In this document: piece by piece, positions 62,212 to 64,000 of the stretch | How positions within the stretch are numbered: the first letter of the stretch is position 1 | How the letters are laid out: every line of letters begins with the position of its first letter | NCBI GenBank assembly: GCA_030065205.1 | Contig: JASJDN010000010.1 | Location: 1 to 64,000 of the forward strand | Length of the DNA: 64,000 nt | Direction: 5' to 3' | From: Crocosphaera sp. | GTDB taxonomy: Bacteria > Cyanobacteriota > Cyanobacteriia > Cyanobacteriales > Microcystaceae | Translations under genes and position numbers: made by a program | The notes under the pieces: model-generated | Told to the model about the DNA's origin: nothing | The model's input: only the letters and a program-made list of their open reading frames with translations | Database searches by the model: none

Positions 62212-64000
62212 TTAGCTTAATAATTCGCTGGCACGCTTGCTTAAAGCTTCGGCAGTCAAACCATTAAATTCCATAATTTGTCCGGCACTCGAAGCCGTTT
62301 CTCCCCGCTTCCAAGCAAAGGTATCCCGCTTACTATTACTGCGTAACATCACTGGTTCTAACATAGCAGATGTACCACCAGTTACCCCAATTAACGCATC
62401 ACCGCCGAACAATTTTTCAAACCCTTCATCATCCAAGAAATGACTATCCTTTTCAGTGCAAGTCTCCCAAGCAACGTCATGGGGACGATATAAGCGACGG
62501 GGACTAATTATCGAAACAATTCTAACTCCAATACCTTCACTTTCTAAGTGTAAAGCCGCATCAAACACCGGAATTAAAGTCATGTCACCAATAACAGCAA
62601 ACACAACTTTTTTCTTCCCTTCACTATCATGTAAAATAACACCCCCATCTTGTAAACCTTGACGGGTTTGTTCTAACGTTGTCCTAATAGGTAAGGGTGA
62701 CTTACTCGCAGTAATAGTAATCCCTTTATTACTGGTTGTAACAGCCCATTCGTAACACACCTGAATGCTATTGGCATCACAAGGAAATAGAGGAAAGATG
62801 TTACCATTTCTCATCATTCCTGCGAAATAATTTTCAATTTCAGGCCGTTGATGAGTCCAACCATTACGGCCTTGTTCTAGGGCCCCGGCAGTGAATAAAG
62901 TAATAGTAGAAGGAGTGGGACGACGCAACTCAGCCATCGCTTGGGTCACCGTTTGCCAGATGGGTAACCCATTGATGGCAAAGGACTCATAAGAACACCA
63001 TAGCGTTCTTGCCCCGAATAAAGCCAAACCCGCAGCCAAACCCGAACAAGCATCCTCACTCAACGGTTCATACACTTGTCCCCCTGGCCCCTGAAAATAT
63101 AGGTCATCAACCGTCGGATGCACAATTTTTAAACCAATATTGATATTATTAATCCCTGATGCTGCATTCCCGTCGGCGTTAGCTACCACAAAGTTAGGGT
63201 CTTTTTGTCCCACATGAACCACTAACTCACCCATAGCAGTCGTGGCCACTTTTTTCTCCCCTTGCACTTCGTATTCGGTTAACGGTAACTGTCCCAACTC
63301 TGGTAAGGGTAACACCTTCTCTGTGACCACATGATGAGAGGCCGGTCCCCCAGCAGAGCGTTCAAAGTTAGTACGAACCAGTTGCCAAGCTTCAGGAGAT
63401 AACGCCCGTTCTTTTAACGCACTCACAATATAGTCTTTTTCTAAGGTATCCCCAGGATATAAGTTATGAGACTTTGCCCCCCGTTTGTGGACTCCGGCCC
63501 CTTTGAGTTGTTTGACGATGAGAACAGTTAATGTGCCGCTTAAGGCAGACTTGGCTGCTTTATCGGTGGCTTCTAAAATGGCTTGGGTAAAGGCTAACCG
63601 TTTAGCCAAAGAAAACTGGGTACTGTCCACATAGTCCCCTGCTTGGTTGCTGTCATCGTAGTCTTTGGCGTTAACTAAAATCACTTCAGCAAAGCCGTTT
63701 CCTTGCCAATAAGCGATCATTTCTTCATTGGTTTTGGTGGAAACCATACTATGATGTTCCTGGGAATAACCGTTCCATACCAGGATGGGTAAGAAGTTAG
63801 TGACTTCAGGGTAAGCGGTATTAAAATGGGCAAAGCTACTCATAATGTAGGGTTCTCCTAACCCACCATCCCCAATGGTGACGGGGAAAAGTACCCCAGG
63901 ATGTAACTTTGCACCGGCCATGGCGAAATGTTGTCCTTGTCCTAAGGGTCCTGCGGGGTTGAGGAGTCCCGGTATTTGCCCAGAAAGGTGGCCTAGCAGT
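62212..64000 (-). CDS. Divergent phosphoketolase family protein (partial, 5' end outside window)
   Basis: The coding frame is open to the right edge; the visible 596 residues include LLGHLSGQIPGLLNPAGPLGQG upstream of an internal Met at 63921, so that Met is not the true start. Seen: VTIGDGGLGEPYIMSSFAHF (thiamine diphosphate region), HHSMVSTKTNEEM, GNAASGINNINIG, LGARTLW-type LFGARTLWCSYESF, QGRNGWTHQRPEIE (phosphoketolase-like NGFSHQ) and PLFPCDANSIQVCYEW. Phosphoketolases cleave xylulose-5-P or fructose-6-P to acetyl-P. It is clearly diverged from the common Xfp and resembles the second cyanobacterial type; substrate uncertain. Confidence 0.75.
   Translation of the reverse strand, partial: LLGHLSGQIPGLLNPAGPLGQGQHFAMAGAKLHPGVLFPVTIGDGGLGEPYIMSSFAHFNTAYPEVTNFLPILVWNGYSQEHHSMVSTKTNEEMIAYWQGNGFAEVILVNAKDYDDSNQAGDYVDSTQFSLAKRLAFTQAILEATDKAAKSALSGTLTVLIVKQLKGAGVHKRGAKSHNLYPGDTLEKDYIVSALKERALSPEAWQLVRTNFERSAGGPASHHVVTEKVLPLPELGQLPLTEYEVQGEKKVATTAMGELVVHVGQKDPNFVVANADGNAASGINNINIGLKIVHPTVDDLYFQGPGGQVYEPLSEDACSGLAAGLALFGARTLWCSYESFAINGLPIWQTVTQAMAELRRPTPSTITLFTAGALEQGRNGWTHQRPEIENYFAGMMRNGNIFPLFPCDANSIQVCYEWAVTTSNKGITITASKSPLPIRTTLEQTRQGLQDGGVILHDSEGKKKVVFAVIGDMTLIPVFDAALHLESEGIGVRIVSIISPRRLYRPHDVAWETCTEKDSHFLDDEGFEKLFGGDALIGVTGGTSAMLEPVMLRSNSKRDTFAWKRGETASSAGQIMEFNGLTAEALSKRASELLS

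Noticed and set aside
1-64000. A prophage or integrative element in the window
   Set aside because: No integrase, structural phage gene, or tRNA-flanking direct repeat was found; the tRNA-Lys 3' end has no visible duplicate nearby.

Overview
The window looks like a chromosomal segment of a low-GC unicellular cyanobacterium, most likely a diazotroph of the Crocosphaera/Cyanothece group. The reasons are repeated GCGATCGC (HIP1) octamers inside genes, cyanobacterium-typical proteins (DUF1517 and DUF3727 families, a VTE5-like kinase, a secG-gpmI pair), short tandem heptamer repeats (STRR type) between genes, and many decayed IS200/IS605 TnpB elements. The genus is an inference. No rRNA is present and there is one tRNA (Lys, TTT).

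Layout. 0-6 kb: a tnpB fragment, then housekeeping genes secG-gpmI (minus), recQ and pyrB (plus). 5.9-13.4 kb: an accessory island with a Trypco1 protein plus a trypsin-like protease fused to a P-loop ATPase, an MNT-HEPN toxin-antitoxin pair broken by a MITE, an intact MNT-HEPN pair of a different type, a 939-residue membrane protein carrying the same kind of ATPase, and a HicBA module with a truncated toxin. 13.4-23.7 kb (all minus): moaA, a cell-wall amidase, a 1685-residue SdrD-type/RTX surface protein, and an M48 membrane protease. 24.0-26.2 kb: five consecutive genes for small secreted proteins of unknown function. 26.4-36 kb: a membrane glycosyltransferase-like protein, purM, a GT2 glycosyltransferase, DAHP synthase, an EF-G2-type elongation factor and a DUF1517 protein.

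36.3-41 kb: an unrecognised 749-residue protein behind a 474-bp AT-rich leader, a second HicB with a HicA stub, a DUF433/DUF5615 toxin-antitoxin pair and a DegT-type aminotransferase. 41-51 kb: mfd, a DUF3727 gene, surE, msrP, a chorismate-binding enzyme, a phytol-kinase-like gene, an aldose-1-epimerase-like gene and tRNA-Lys. 51-54.4 kb: a truncated second Trypco1 gene next to a tnpB fragment, then a Tat-exported multicopper oxidase and a secreted DNRLRE-type protein.

54.8-59.6 kb is a molybdenum locus: two molybdenum-storage-protein subunits (mosB-like, mosA-like) facing a ModB-ModC fusion and ModA. With moaA and the Moco enzyme MsrP elsewhere in the window this suggests heavy Mo use, consistent with Mo-nitrogenase, although no nif gene is present here. 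The window ends with a methyltransferase, a small unknown gene, two tandem DMT-type membrane genes, and the C-terminal part of a divergent phosphoketolase that runs off the right edge.

Two themes recur. First, a MITE family of about 135 bp with AGAGACTGTTTGT-like ends and an internal GGTGGGCAA/TTGCCCACC arm occurs at 8.1, 26.7, 56.6 and 59.6 kb; one insertion splits a gene and another abuts and appears to supply the modC stop codon. Second, toxin-antitoxin and conflict genes are present in both intact and decayed forms. The best candidates for undescribed biology are the Trypco1/protease-ATPase pair with its membrane ATPase relative, the five-gene secreted cassette, and the 749-residue orphan.
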